Below are positions 1 to 11,512 of a stretch of 64,000 nucleotides of DNA, piece by piece. Both the position numbers and the translations under genes were made by a program. The notes beneath the pieces were generated by a model that did no database searches, was not told where the DNA came from, and saw only the letters and a list, made by a program, of their open reading frames with translations. Source of the DNA: Sialis fuliginosa (lineage: Eukaryota > Arthropoda > Insecta > Megaloptera > Sialidae); assembly GCA_961205875.1 (NCBI GenBank), contig OY540810.1, positions 23,746,001-23,810,000 on the forward strand, read 5' to 3'. The stretch's first letter is position 1; every line of letters begins with the position of its first letter.

Positions 1-280
1 AAGCCAGTACCTTATATTATACGTATTATTATGTATATACAATGGTATATTATAACTCCTTACATTATAATTACAATATTCACTTTATATAAGAATCATT
101 AATCACTACTATTGAAAATCCTAGCTAACGAAAGTAAAATAAAAAGATCAACATCAAAATATTTTGTATTGAAAATCCACCACCATCCCCTTACCTCGTT
201 TCCCACCCCTCTCGTCTCCGTACTGTTTGATATTCGATTAACAAAATTGTCACAATCCATTACAATCAGCGCACTGTGGA

Positions 281-409
281 TTACATAACCGATACAAAAC
301 GCATCACACCCATAATCGCAATGATTATTGGGATAAATAAAGCAAGTGCAGTCGCGTAAAAATAATTTTCTATTTCCGAGAGTGGACAAGTGATTCTTAC
401 ATGTTCGTG
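281..409 (-). other. Short hydrophobic open frame of unknown meaning
   Basis: On the minus strand a 42-codon frame between two stops encodes a strongly hydrophobic stretch, YFYATALALFIPIIIAIMGV, preceded by polar residues and ending at a TAA. It looks like one transmembrane helix. It has no upstream ATG, and a CpG-rich segment (about 425-475) lies just upstream. It could be part of an exon or chance; I do not recognise a family. An overlapping 124-codon minus-strand frame at 99-473 looks unlike any protein I know. Confidence 0.15.
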
Positions 410-824
410 TTATAAAATTGATCGGTTTTCGCGACGCCGCAGTTTGGTGCGTCGCGGCGCAGGACGCGCGCAATGATTCACGGGAAATAAAGTTACATGG
501 ATTTGTTGTTGATTGGTTCGTTTAACTTGTGGATGGTTTTTGTGTATAATAAAATAACAAATTGATGGAAGAATATAAGAAAAATGTCACGTATTGTTTG
601 TTTTTATATCTTGTCAATATTTTTTCTATGATTTTTTTGTTATTGTAAAAGTGACATTTTATTTGTTTTAAGACAATTATAATTTTGTTTTCTTATCTCT
701 AAATAATATATGTATGTAGTAGAGACATCAGTGGCACGTAATGAAAGTCAGAGGTCTCATACAGAATAAATATTCAGGGCCCCTATTTTTTTATCGATAA
801 TTTTTTTAAAATCTTTATAAATGT

Positions 825-1021
825 CTCTATACACCACCCAATCTGCAGGGCTGATTTGCCGGGAGGTAGAGTGGGGGTACTGCAGATTGGGTCGTGTATA
901 GGCAAATCGGACCGATTCTTCCGCGAATAGTCAACCCGATTTGCCTATACACGACCCAATCTGCAGTACCCCCACTCTACCTCCCGACAAATCGGCCCTG
1001 CAGATTGGGTGGTGTGTAGAG
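825..1021. repeat. Foldback (hairpin) element, 197 bp
   Basis: Two arms of about 86 bp (825-910 and 936-1021) are inverted complements with only a few mismatches, around a 25-bp loop. Each arm contains a smaller inverted pair, ACCCAATCTGCAG against CTGCAGATTGGGT, so each arm can fold on itself as well. The G+C content is far above the flanks. This fits a non-autonomous foldback transposon or MITE. No clear target-site duplication was seen and the family is unknown. Confidence 0.7.
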
Positions 1022-2678
1022 GCCTTAACCTTAAAAAAATAATTTCACTATATATTATTTTTTGCTGTTCAAGCAACTGCGAAAGCACCAAACTAAAATT
1101 ATCTGAAGAGTAAAAAAAGTCTTCAAATATATTTTGCTTCGGGCTCTAGGTAGTTGTCTAAAGTGCCTACTGTGAAACTTGCCACTGAGAAACGTAGAGA
1201 TGTGAAATTCACTGAAGATAATTTTCCTTTTTTGAGACACAACAGCATCAAACAATACAATTATTATATTTTTTTTTTAAGAAATGAATTAATAAAATTT
1301 TACTTAACGAATATTCTCGTCTTACCTCTAGACATGAAGATTTTTAAGTTTCGTTTTTAATTTTAAGAGATTGTCACAATCATTAATATTTATCTCAATC
1401 TTGTTTCGGTTGCAAGTATCCGAGATTTTCAATAAGCATGATGTCAGTAACAAAGTATCACTGAAATTATGATTTTAAATAATGAAATAGGTTAAAAAGA
1501 ATCTAAAAAATGTATTTATTATTATATTAAAAGCAAGATTATTATGATTTTTATTAAAATAAAAACACAAAATATAGCAATCCACCATGTTAGATAAAAC
1601 ACCAGTCAGAGTGGATGACGTCACGGCTAAGTAAGCATTTTTGTTTCATTAATATCTGCACTGTTTATAAATTATTTTGTGGTTTTAAATTATCAATTTG
1701 CTCAGTTTTGTGTTACCAAAACTAAAACCGAGAAAAATTAGCAATAGAAAAGGATGTATTATTGTTGACAAAGAGCCTTTACATAGGCGTCACGTCAAAA
1801 ATGCGTCATGACACCTGCGAGCGTTTTGGCGTCAAATTCAAAATTAGTTTAAAAAGAGCCAATTTTTGTGATTAAATCTTTATTTTCTGCAGAAATAAGT
1901 ATTTTTTTGGAAATAGGAGACACGTAAGATCATCATAAAATAGTTTTAAAAAATTAGGCATCATGCATATTGTAACGTCCGAGATAGAGACGAGACTGGC
2001 AGCTATAAATTTAACACGAGAAGAGACTTAACTAAACCTGGCTTTTTGTGCGAAACTTTTTTTAAATAGAAATTGACTTTTTTCCAACAAAAGGTGTAAA
2101 TAATCTCGAAACAAATTCAGTAGTATGGAATTTTTAATCGAAATAAATTAAGGGGTGATTTAAATCTTTCAAATTTATCTCCCCTCGATACTCGACATTT
2201 TTTTGATCAACTGTTTTAGAGATATTCAGATGTCATTTTAAAATACAACTTTTATATTTTCTAAATCTATTTAGGCGAGCGGATTATAGTTATTTCGAGT
2301 ACACTAACTGACCAATCGACGTCCTAGTGGCTAAAAATGATTTTATTAAATTCTTTATATTTTTCTAAGAAAAAACATCTATATAGATGATATTTTTTTA
2401 TGCGGTCCTTCAATAGGTACATACATTTTTTTGTTTAATAAATCTAAATCTTTGTTAAAAAATCTGAAAAAATGATGTAAGCTTCATTGGATTAAAATGA
2501 ACATTTTTCGACCATCGTCGAATAAACGAATAATTCGACGTAATTTATACTGACACTGAAATAAAGTAGGTATAAATATTTTCAAAATGAGACTGGCTTA
2601 AATTACTATGAGAAATTGAAAATATTAAGTCGTAGTAGTAGTAGTAAGAGTATAACATTTTTCTATCTCACCTACAAG
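1022..2678. other. Intergenic, no gene seen
   Basis: AT-rich sequence without recognisable coding regions. Short open frames here, such as the overlapping 66- and 68-codon frames at 1055-1360, are of chance length and have no family resemblance. Confidence 0.4.
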
Positions 2679-2992
2679 CATGGCATGGTCGGATTTATAT
2701 TTGTAAAGGCCCTAAGCAGTAGTCATAGGAGTGGCCCTTAACCTCAGAAATAATTCAACCTAAAATTTTTTTAATAGGTAATGCAATATTTGAAATTTCT
2801 CGTTTTTTATTGAACTGTTGGGTATATTCACTGGATTTATTATTAAAATTGATATCGTTCACTTTAGTTAACTTATTAGCATATTATTATATTTTTTCTA
2901 AATTGAAAAGTTAGGTCGAATTTAGTTACAAAATTAGCAAGGTTTCGATGAAACGGAGGGGCCCACTAAGCTTATGGGTAAATCCAGCCCTG
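2679..2992. mobile_element. Non-autonomous hAT-like element with 8-bp target duplication
   Basis: The right end reads TAAATCCAGCCCTG and the left end CATGGCATGGTCGGATTTA, giving terminal inverted repeats of the CAGGGCTGGATTTA type (the left end has a small CATG duplication). The flanks CCTACAAG (2671-2678) and CCTACAAA (2993-3000) match at 7 of 8 positions, the target-duplication length of hAT elements. The 314-bp interior is non-coding. Confidence 0.6.
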
Positions 2993-3114
2993 CCTACAAA
3001 TCTGTTGATAAAACATCTCACGTTTGTTTCGTAAAGTTAATAGTTTTGGCTTGAGAACGGACCAAACATGAAATACAGTGAAAGTAATATTACAATGTAA
3101 ATTAAATCACTTAC

Positions 3115-3285
3115 CATTTTTGGAATGTTATTGTTTGCACTTTTGTGATGCATGTTTTTCAGTAATTGTAGTGGCTTCTTTTTCCGGCGGTCGATTGGGG
3201 GTGATACAACGGAAGCTCTGGCAGCAATGGCCTCAGCTCCTTTATGGGACATACATTGCCCCATTTGAACGAATGATTAAAATGT
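3115..3285 (-). CDS. Probable first coding exon, N-myristoylated protein of unknown identity
   Basis: On the minus strand an acceptor-like TTTTATTCCAG ends at 3286. About 20 nt of leader follow, then an ATG at 3264. The 50 codons run from MGQCMSHKGAEAIAARASVV through a basic stretch (DRRKKK) to NNNIPKM. The exon closes exactly at a consensus donor, ATG|GTAAGT, at 3115/3114. The start M-G-Q-C-M-S fits an N-myristoylation site (Gly2, Ser6) with a cysteine at position 4 that could be palmitoylated, so a membrane-anchored cytoplasmic protein is inferred. I do not recognise the family. The following exons would lie to the left, mostly outside the window. The balanced codon content contrasts with the AT-rich flanks, which supports a real exon. 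Confidence 0.5.
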
Positions 3286-3829
3286 CTGGAATAAAATAAC
3301 ACAACATGATTTCAGCTCCTTTTATTTATGTATAAAATACTGGACATTGTAATCAAGACCCCCAAATCCTATCACGACAAGATTTCAGATGGACCCTCTT
3401 CCGTTAAGAAATATAAGATTTTTTTTCCGTCGATAATTAATAATAATTGAACGATTAAAGAAAAGTCGATTTTTTATAAATTTTGTTTTAAATGGGTAAT
3501 TTAGCCTAGAGCCCCCAACCGTTATAACGCGCCATTATATACAATCTAAGATAAGGTGCAGGCATCATTCTTGAACAATACCCCAGTTTTGAACATTTTT
3601 AAATGAAATGTACTGAATTAGAAATATTTGTTGATATTTGATTACTGCCATTACTGGATATTATTAATTTGTATACATTTTACATTAATTTATTAACTTA
3701 ATTTGTATACATTTATGTGATTGAATAATAATTACATTGTTTTAAATATTACGACCCTTTATTTTATAACGTTTGTGTAGTAGTACTAATCATTATGTAA
3801 TTCTTAGTAAGTTTTCATCACCGGATGTT

Positions 3830-4150
3830 CATTTCTGGTTCTACTTTGTTTATTACTGGAGAAAAAACAAAAATGTTATAATTTAAAAACAAACTATATT
3901 TGCGGATTTTGGTAATTAAATTGATTTAATAAAGATTAAATTGACATGTAGTTGTTTTATTAGTAATATGAGTTCATGATGCCGTGTTTAGACCGAAAAA
4001 ATAAAACAGCAACATCGTGTCTTTTTGACAAAAGTGCAATAAACCCTATGAATTTTTAAATACAATGTGTTTTCAAACACCGTGTTGCTGTTTTGTTTTC
4101 TTTGGTCTAAACACGGCATGAGAATTACAAAAAAGTAGCCATTAATAATA
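3830..4150 (+). repeat. Dispersed repeat, copy A
   Basis: The stretch around 3832-3922 and the flanks of the MITE at 3980-4118 match, in inverted orientation, sequence at 46136-46290 and 44690-44727. The two copies act as empty sites for each other's later insertions: the MITE here and a hAT element at 44728-46100. The parent family is unknown. Confidence 0.6.
3980..4118. mobile_element. 139-bp MITE with 3-bp target duplication
   Basis: The ends are TGCCGTGTTTAGACC and its inverted complement; arms of about 40 bp continue inward and include AACAGCAACA. TGA flanks both sides (3977-3979 and 4119-4121). The related repeat at 44690-44727 reads straight through GAGTTCATGAGAATTGC with one TGA and no insert, so the boundaries are confirmed by an empty site. 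The 3-bp duplication suggests a PIF/Harbinger- or CACTA-type source, but the exact superfamily is uncertain. Confidence 0.75.
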
Positions 4151-6693
4151 AAAATAAATATATAAATTTATTTTTAGGTATTTTTCGAAGAAAAAATTCA
4201 GCATAAAATATCCTTAAAATGTAAAACCTTTTTACTAAAAAAGCACTTATAAGATTAAAATAATTTGCCGAGATCTTGATTCTTAACTTCTAGATCTAAT
4301 TGTTAGTCGTATCATTCTGGAAATCAAAAATCCTGCCTATGTTTTGTCACACGTTACATTGGCGATTAAATCAATGCGATATTACCCAGAAGCCAAGATT
4401 TACACAAATGCACTTATTTCTCAGACACAAATTAAATCACATAAGTATCAACTTACTACAAGATAAGTAAAAAGTTATCCAGAATTTCTGAATTTTTACA
4501 AAACATGAGTGAATTTTTAGTTGAGCGTATCATAACATTAGTTTAAGACTGCAAGAAATAAAAAAAATACTATGTGAACGTAACGGCACTCGTTTAAAAA
4601 GTAGACATCGTGAGAATTGTCCCACCTTGTCTGTATTGTGTTCAACAAATGTGTATCAGATTCTTTAGTTGAAGCAACCATTTAGAATTTTTATACCCTT
4701 TTCTATTGTCATATTAATTACAAAAACAGGTAATTTTGCAGTGTTTTTTTCACTACATCATAATTATATTAAAGACTACAGATAGATCCTTACATTATCA
4801 AGGACGGAGTATCCACGTAGTTATTTTTTTATTTATCGCAAATTTGGATCAAAAATCATCGTGGGTGTGCGATATTCACACGTACCTACACGCAGCACTG
4901 AATATAAGTTTTTTAACTACAAAATAGTATGCTATAATTATGCAAAGAACAATAAATTCTCCATGGTCCATTTCTTTAATTAGTATACATAAAAATCATT
5001 GAAACATTAAATTATAGTAAAGACTCAATATTTTAAGTCATTTTAAACAAAATAAGGTATATCTAAAATTGATAGTACCTACATTAAGGTAGTAATATCC
5101 ATTGAAACATTCAAAACACATGGTAAAACAAAATACTCGATTATAGTGATTAAAATACTCAATAAGAATGTGTACACACCTTAAAATCTAGAACAGTTTC
5201 AATTTTTTATTTTATTTTTAAATTACCATTTTTTTTATTCTTCAACATATTTATAATTTTTTTAAGTCGTATGATCATTAAAAAACATAACCTTGGTACC
5301 TTAATTAACTTACTTGTATGGTTTACATATACCTATACTATAAATCAAATTCGTGTTTTACACTGTTCGTTCTTTTAAATTTATGGTTGTAATGTGGGCG
5401 ACATACCTTTTTTACGAAAGTTATACCTATATATATATTATATATAGTACATTTTGTAAATTTAAATGTCGCATTAATTACACCTATTTTATTTGTTTAC
5501 ATATAATTTTGAGTAATTTTGACATAATTTAATGTTGATATTTTTGACACATGTCACACATGTATGTACTTTTGTTTATATGTATTTATATTCAATTCAG
5601 GATTTTTACAAACATGTTTAAAACGTATTTTATCGTTGTAACGAATAACATAAAGGGATTTTTCATGTAACAATACATTTTTTCAGATTTTATCTCACGT
5701 AGAATAACTGTACATAAATAACAAACTACATACCTGAATTTAACTCTATAAAATGAAAAATAAAACGTAAAATACTCGTTTTCTTCATAGTCTTTCACAC
5801 AAATTAAATATTGAATATATGATTGCACACCATCATTAATTGTTTGTACTCGGAAATAAGAAGCGTATCTTATTTATTAGAAAGTACACATGTATTAAAA
5901 ATTGCTGTATTATCACAAAATATTATCTGTCAAAAAACCTGCTAAGCACTGGGCCCACTGGGCGCACTGGACGGAGTACTCTCAGCTGATCGATAATAAT
6001 GGATGGTGCATTGAAGAAAATGTGGCGTCATCTATACGTACAAAAACAAACTAAGCAACTGTCAACTAGTAAAGTATCGTATAGACTTGAATTTATTATA
6101 AAGAAAATTTAGATTTAAACTTTAAATAAAATTAATCCTCAAACAAGACCTACGCTTATATAATATTGCTGATACATAATGTTTTGTTTCATTTCGTTTT
6201 ATTTTATTGTTATTTTTTATTATAAATATAGTTTTATTTTATTTTTAATGTAGTAATCTGCCCCAGTCTATAACTATCTTTACAAAGATCGAAACTGTCA
6301 AGTCATAGAACTTTATGGTATTTCTAGCACAACTATATGTGAATCACAGACTTGAATCATTTGAGGACTATTTTGCATTTCGACTCGTTTAATAATTTTC
6401 AAAAAATATAATCGGGGAAATATTTATTTGTATAAAGCAGATGGCCTCGGATATATTATATCTAGTATTTATACTTTAATTTATTTTAACACTGCGTGTT
6501 CTTTATAATAGTGAAAACTAAAGTACTTAAATAAATGTGATTAAGTAAATAATAGTTTGTACACTCGCCTGACTTGACAACAAAGCATTTTTCAATAATT
6601 ATCGATAATATTTAATGAATATTTATTAATCAACATTCTTCTAATGTGTTGAAATCGAATATATAGTCAATATTTTATTAAAATATATTTAAA
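4122..6693. other. Intergenic, upstream of the GGPP synthase gene
   Basis: AT-rich DNA with no recognisable exon, RNA gene or complete mobile element. It must hold the promoter and 5' UTR of the downstream plus-strand gene, but no motif could be assigned with confidence. Confidence 0.4.
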
Positions 6694-8956
6694 ATGGTCG
6701 AATCAAAGCAAAATATATACAGTAAAACTGGCGATAAATCTCAAGATGAAGTAATAACTCTTTTAATTCAGTTTATTTAATTCAAATTCCTTTCTAATAA
6801 AATACCGTTTTTCCAGAAACTCCTACAACCATTTATTTATATAATGAGAGTTCCCGGGAAACAAATAAGAACCAAACTTGCACAAGCTTTTAATGTTTGG
6901 TTAGATATTCCACAAATAAAATTAGCAGAAGTTGGAGAAATAGTACAGATGCTTCATAATTCTAGTTTACTGTATGTTATTTCTTTAATTATCATATATT
7001 TAATTTAATTACGGGTATAAATTCTCACTTTCAGAATGGACGATATTCAAGATAATTCTGTTCTACGTCGAGGAATTCCAGTGGCTCACTCTATTTACGG
7101 AGTTGCAAGTACTTTGAATGCCGCAAATTATGTATTATTTATTGCATTAGAAAAAGTTTTAGAATTAGGGCATGCAGAGGTATTTTTAAAAATATTTTAT
7201 GTTTATGTGTGTGTCTTCAATCATGAAGTATGTTTCTTTAATTTTAGGCGACTCAAATTTATACAGAACAATTACTGGAACTTCATCGAGGTCAAGGAAT
7301 GGAAATCTATTGGCGTGATAACTTTTTATGCCCTTCTGAAGAAGATTACAAACAGATGACAATAAGAAGTTAGTATAAAAGTAGTTTTGTAAGATAATAT
7401 ATAAATGGTAACTCATATTTATTTAATTATATTTGTAGAATGAAACTTTATTGTAAATATGATATGCATATTTAAAATATTATTTCAGCACATCTTAAGA
7501 AATGTTTATTATTGTTTCAAAAATAGAAACATATAATTTGTAACATTCACCTACTGTAAGCAGATCTTCAATAACAGTAGAAAATTCTTAAGGATAGAAC
7601 TAATAAAGCTACATAATTGAATACATTTTTAATAAAAAATTGAATTTCATAAATTAAAAATTTATCAAATGCAAATTGTATTAGTGTCCTGTACCATATA
7701 ATTTTAATTATGTAGTTATATAAAAAATTAAATAAAATAAAATATATGTTTTTTTATAAAGAAATGGGAATTTTTTGTAAAATCACAACATTTTTTCAAA
7801 ACCAAACATTTCTATCATAAATGCCGATGAAGTCATAGATTTTAAAACAATATTTTGTGAGGCTCTGAGATTTGTTTACTTTATATTAGAATTAAATGTT
7901 TTATAACTTTCAGAGACTGGTGGATTGTTTATGTTAGCTATACGTTTAATGCAGTTATTTAGTTCAAATACAAATGACTTCACAAGACTTACAGGAATAT
8001 TGGGATTATATTTTCAGATTCGTGATGATTACTGTAATCTCTGTTTATCTGAGGTAAACAATAAAAGTACAAATTTCTATCAACAGTCGTTATATGATAT
8101 TATTTATTTTCAGTATGCTGAAAACAAAAGTTATTGTGAAGATCTAACCGAAGGAAAGTTTAGTTTTCCGATAATCCATGCAATTCATAGCAGACCTGAT
8201 GATAATCGTGTTATGCGTATCCTTTTTGCAAAATACTCTGTTTCCAAATTGCCATATTTGTAAAATAAAATAGATAGCAAAAGCGACTTTTTTTTCAAAT
8301 GGAAACATATATTTTTTATTATGGTATATTATTCAACAAGAAAAAATAAATAAGTTTCATCTTAAATAATTTTTTGTTTGATTTAAATTTTAGATGAAAA
8401 AATTTTTTTTTCCAGAAATCCATTTTAGAGAAAAAGTCATAATCTAATTATTTTGTTAAATGTCTTAGAAATGAAGTCATACAAAAAATTATTTAAGACA
8501 AAAGTTGCTTTTTTTAATTCATAAAATACGACAGTGCAATTAAAGAATTGAAAAAAATCAAATCAAATACTAAAGCTATTTTGTTTCATTCTCAATATCA
8601 AACAACTTTTATTTGAAACATTTATTTTTAAATGCTTAATTTTAAATATTCAGGTTTTATTGAAAAGTTCTTCATCTATGAATGTATTGAGTTAAAGGAA
8701 TGTTAGTAAATGTATTATTGTGTTTAATTTTCTCTTAATAAAAAACATAGATATCATCCGTCAAAGGACAAGAGATGATCAAGTAAAAAAATATTGTACT
8801 ACATTATTAGAAGAATACGGTAGTTTTGAATACACTCGACAGAAACTATCTGAACTTGATAAAGAAGCAAGAGAAGAAGTTGCCCGTTTGGGTGGAAATT
8901 CATATATGGATAAACTACTTGATGAACTTTTAAATTGGAAGAGAACAATGCTTTAA
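6694..8956 (+). CDS. GGPPS: Geranylgeranyl diphosphate synthase, complete, seven exons
   Basis: The coding exons are 6694-6750, 6817-6971, 7035-7179, 7248-7368, 7914-8053, 8114-8216 and 8751-8956. All join in frame across GT-AG introns to give 308 residues, close to the usual length of about 300. The protein is a trans-isoprenyl diphosphate synthase that adds isopentenyl diphosphate to farnesyl diphosphate, giving the C20 donor for prenylation of small GTPases and other isoprenoid products. Visible motifs are PGKQIRTKL, the first aspartate-rich motif DDIQD in [34 protein letters not shown], the second aspartate-rich motif DDYCN in [10 protein letters not shown], and [16 protein letters not shown]. 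The last exon reads [15 protein letters not shown] to a TAA at 8954. The DDYxN form and the HSIYG segment are typical of animal GGPP synthases rather than farnesyl synthases. The start ATG in exon 1 gives a short tail before the conserved core. A possible AATAAA signal lies near 9237. Introns 4 and 6 (about 540 bp) are AT-rich without features. Confidence 0.93.
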
Positions 8957-10816
8957 TAAAACGTTTAAGTAGATTTAAATTAAAAATCTTATATTTCAGC
9001 TTTTAACTTAAAACAATTGTATCGAAATGTATTACGTATAGTAAATTATTTATAAAACTAATAAGTGAATTGCGATATTATGTATATTTATTGTAGGATG
9101 TATATAACCATTGAATTTTGATATAAATTAATATTTGAAATGTAATGAAACATTATACCTAGTTGAATTTAATGCAATTGTGCATATTAATATTATTTAA
9201 ATAATATTTTAAAGTATCGATTATTAAATGCTTGAAAAATAAAAAAGTAACGAAGAAAAATAGTTGTTTTTCTAATTTCTTATTTACCAACTTTTCTAAT
9301 TTCTTTTACAAATAAGGAAGTTTTCTTAACTCTGAAAAAATGTGTATTTTTATTTTTTTGAGGGGGGGATATATGAGTAACATATACTTGAACAGTAGAA
9401 TTACGAAAATCTGTCTCCAAAAATCTATTTTTTAATTCCCAAAATTAAGGTGTCTTATATAGCCCAGGAGTTGATAATTAACAGTTGGTATTAAAATTGC
9501 ATCAGGCTAATAAAATCTTCATTGAAATGGTTATTGGTACAAAGAGTTTAAATGTGTTTTTCACGAAATTACATTTTCCAACTAAAATAATAATTCTTGT
9601 AAGAGCTACAGCGAGGAACAGTTGATGACTAAGAGGGCGGGGCGGGGGGGGGGGAGACTTCCCTGGATCCTAAGTGCTTAGTGTGCCCCTGGCGTGGAAC
9701 CTTCTTGATTATAAAAAAATGTTTTTTTCCATAGATATAGAGCATGAACCGCGCATCTCACTCGAAAACAGAGCCGTGTCAAAAGAACTAGATAGAAAAT
9801 GATTTGGGATATAGGTACTTGTCCTTATTTAAACAGGAGTATCTATTACATTCTTCGTAGAAAAAGAGATAGATATATCCCAAACGCCACTGCATCTCTC
9901 TCACTGTTTTGAAAAAATGTTACAGCATTATGTTGATTATGTTATTACAAATTTTAATTTCGTTTTTTAGTCAAATTAGTAAAGTACGTAGTATAGTACT
10001 ACAGCTGGCTATATAGGTCTATGAGAAGTCATATTAAGAGGAATATTTACATCAACTTTTTGTCTTATCTTTAATCCTAGAACTTATTTCGTGTAATTGG
10101 AAGCATCCGTATTAAGTAAAATTCTGCAATACTATCTGCTTTACTATCGTATTTCTCTTAAATGGCTGATTTTATGACAAACTAGGAAAGTATATTTCTG
10201 TGTATTTTGTGTTATATGCCTTTATAAAAGTGCCAAACAGAAAAAAAATTCAGAACAAAAAAATACTAGATAATAATCAAAGATACATCCCTGGTCTAAA
10301 TAATCATTGGTTGATATTGGAAATCGATAATATGTATTAATACTAAACCGGGTATCAAATTTCACACAATCACAATGGGTTCTCCAGTTATTAAATAAAA
10401 AGCAATTTTAGGTAAAATCTTTGGGGGTCTGTAGGTCCCTTATGAAGAGTTTTTGGACACATATTCATATGAACTTTTTTGCTTGAAATAGTTTTCTCGA
10501 TCAATTGTTAAAGTTTGTTCCACCTAATATGATTCATTCTGTGTACTGTATAGTGGGTTTAGATACCATTTACGCTCAAATAATTTTCTTATTTTAATTT
10601 AATTAATTAAGATACGAATCAATTATGTACAGAAACCTTTGTGAACTTACTATAGTTCGCAATAGATAGCGTTAGTGTACAAGCTCCGTAATTATATAAC
10701 CAAATCCATGTACTTTATCATAATTCATAATTATACAAAATAACAAGATTGTAATAATTACATTATACAGAATTCATACTATGAATTACTATGAAATATG
10801 AGAAGATATATTATGT
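8957..10816. other. Intergenic, 3' of the GGPP synthase gene
   Basis: The first few hundred bases are the likely 3' UTR. The rest is AT-rich with a G-tract at about 9637-9653 and a CCCCTGG-type fragment near 9690 that may be worn transposon. No genes were seen. Confidence 0.4.
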
Positions 10817-11319
10817 TAGGCTGACCATTTTTTTGAGAAGGCAATGTGGGACTGTTTTTTTTCGGGGGGGGGGGGAGGACAATGAAAGACCTTTTTTTAA
10901 ATTATTATTAATAAAGAATAACAAATGTTATATTGCACATTCATAACGACAACTTATATTTTATTTATAATTCATGATTGTCATTTTCGTTATTTTTAAA
11001 TTCGTTACCATAGATGACGTATAATTTTTAAATAAAATTTGCAACAATTACTTTTTTTTAATCTGCTATGTTAATTTTATGCGAATTTTATTATATTACC
11101 TACATTTACTGAATTAATAGTTTTTTTAATTGTTAACATACCTATTTCAATTTTATTAAAATTCGCGACACCAAATTGATTACATTGAACAGTAGTAAAA
11201 ATGTAAAAAAACTGGACAAGTATTCAAAATGCGGGACATTTTGCGGGACATTAATGATGCGGGACAATGGATCAAAATGCGGGACTGTCCCGCAAAATGC
11301 GGGACGAATGGTCACCCTA
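10817..11319. mobile_element. Non-autonomous hAT element with perfect 8-bp target duplication
   Basis: The terminal inverted repeats are TAGGCTGACCAT at the left and ATGGTCACCCTA at the right. The flanks 10809-10816 and 11320-11327 are both TATTATGT, an exact 8-bp duplication diagnostic of hAT insertion. The right part has repeated GCGGGAC motifs and the left a run of Gs at 10865-10876. The 503-bp interior has no transposase; the small open frame at 11229-11453 is a composition artefact. Confidence 0.85.
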
Positions 11320-11474
11320 TATTATGTATAGTAATATCATATTATAATTATTTTATTAGTTCACGTGTTAGTTTGGTATATAATGTAACACGTAATGTTG
11401 TAAGTAATGTAACAATAGTAAGTACTGGAGCATTTCTATTTGTAACCATTTAAGTGGAATACATATATAATAAA

Positions 11475-11512
11475 CTAGTGGCCAACTCGCGGTTTCGCTC
11501 GCGTTATATTCG
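11475..11512 (-). mobile_element. Helitron-type 3' end, remnant
   Basis: On the minus strand the sequence reads CGCGAGCGAAACCGCGAG and then GGCCACTAG followed by T. This is the GC-rich hairpin and CTAG|T terminus seen in the better-preserved Helitrons of this window (33693, 35739, 48445). A matching 5' TC end to the right was not found. Confidence 0.4.

Noticed and set aside
7036..7359. Single 107-codon frame as a stand-alone gene
   Set aside because: Only the first 48 codons are GGPP synthase exon 3. The rest reads through a GT-AG intron and then out of frame.
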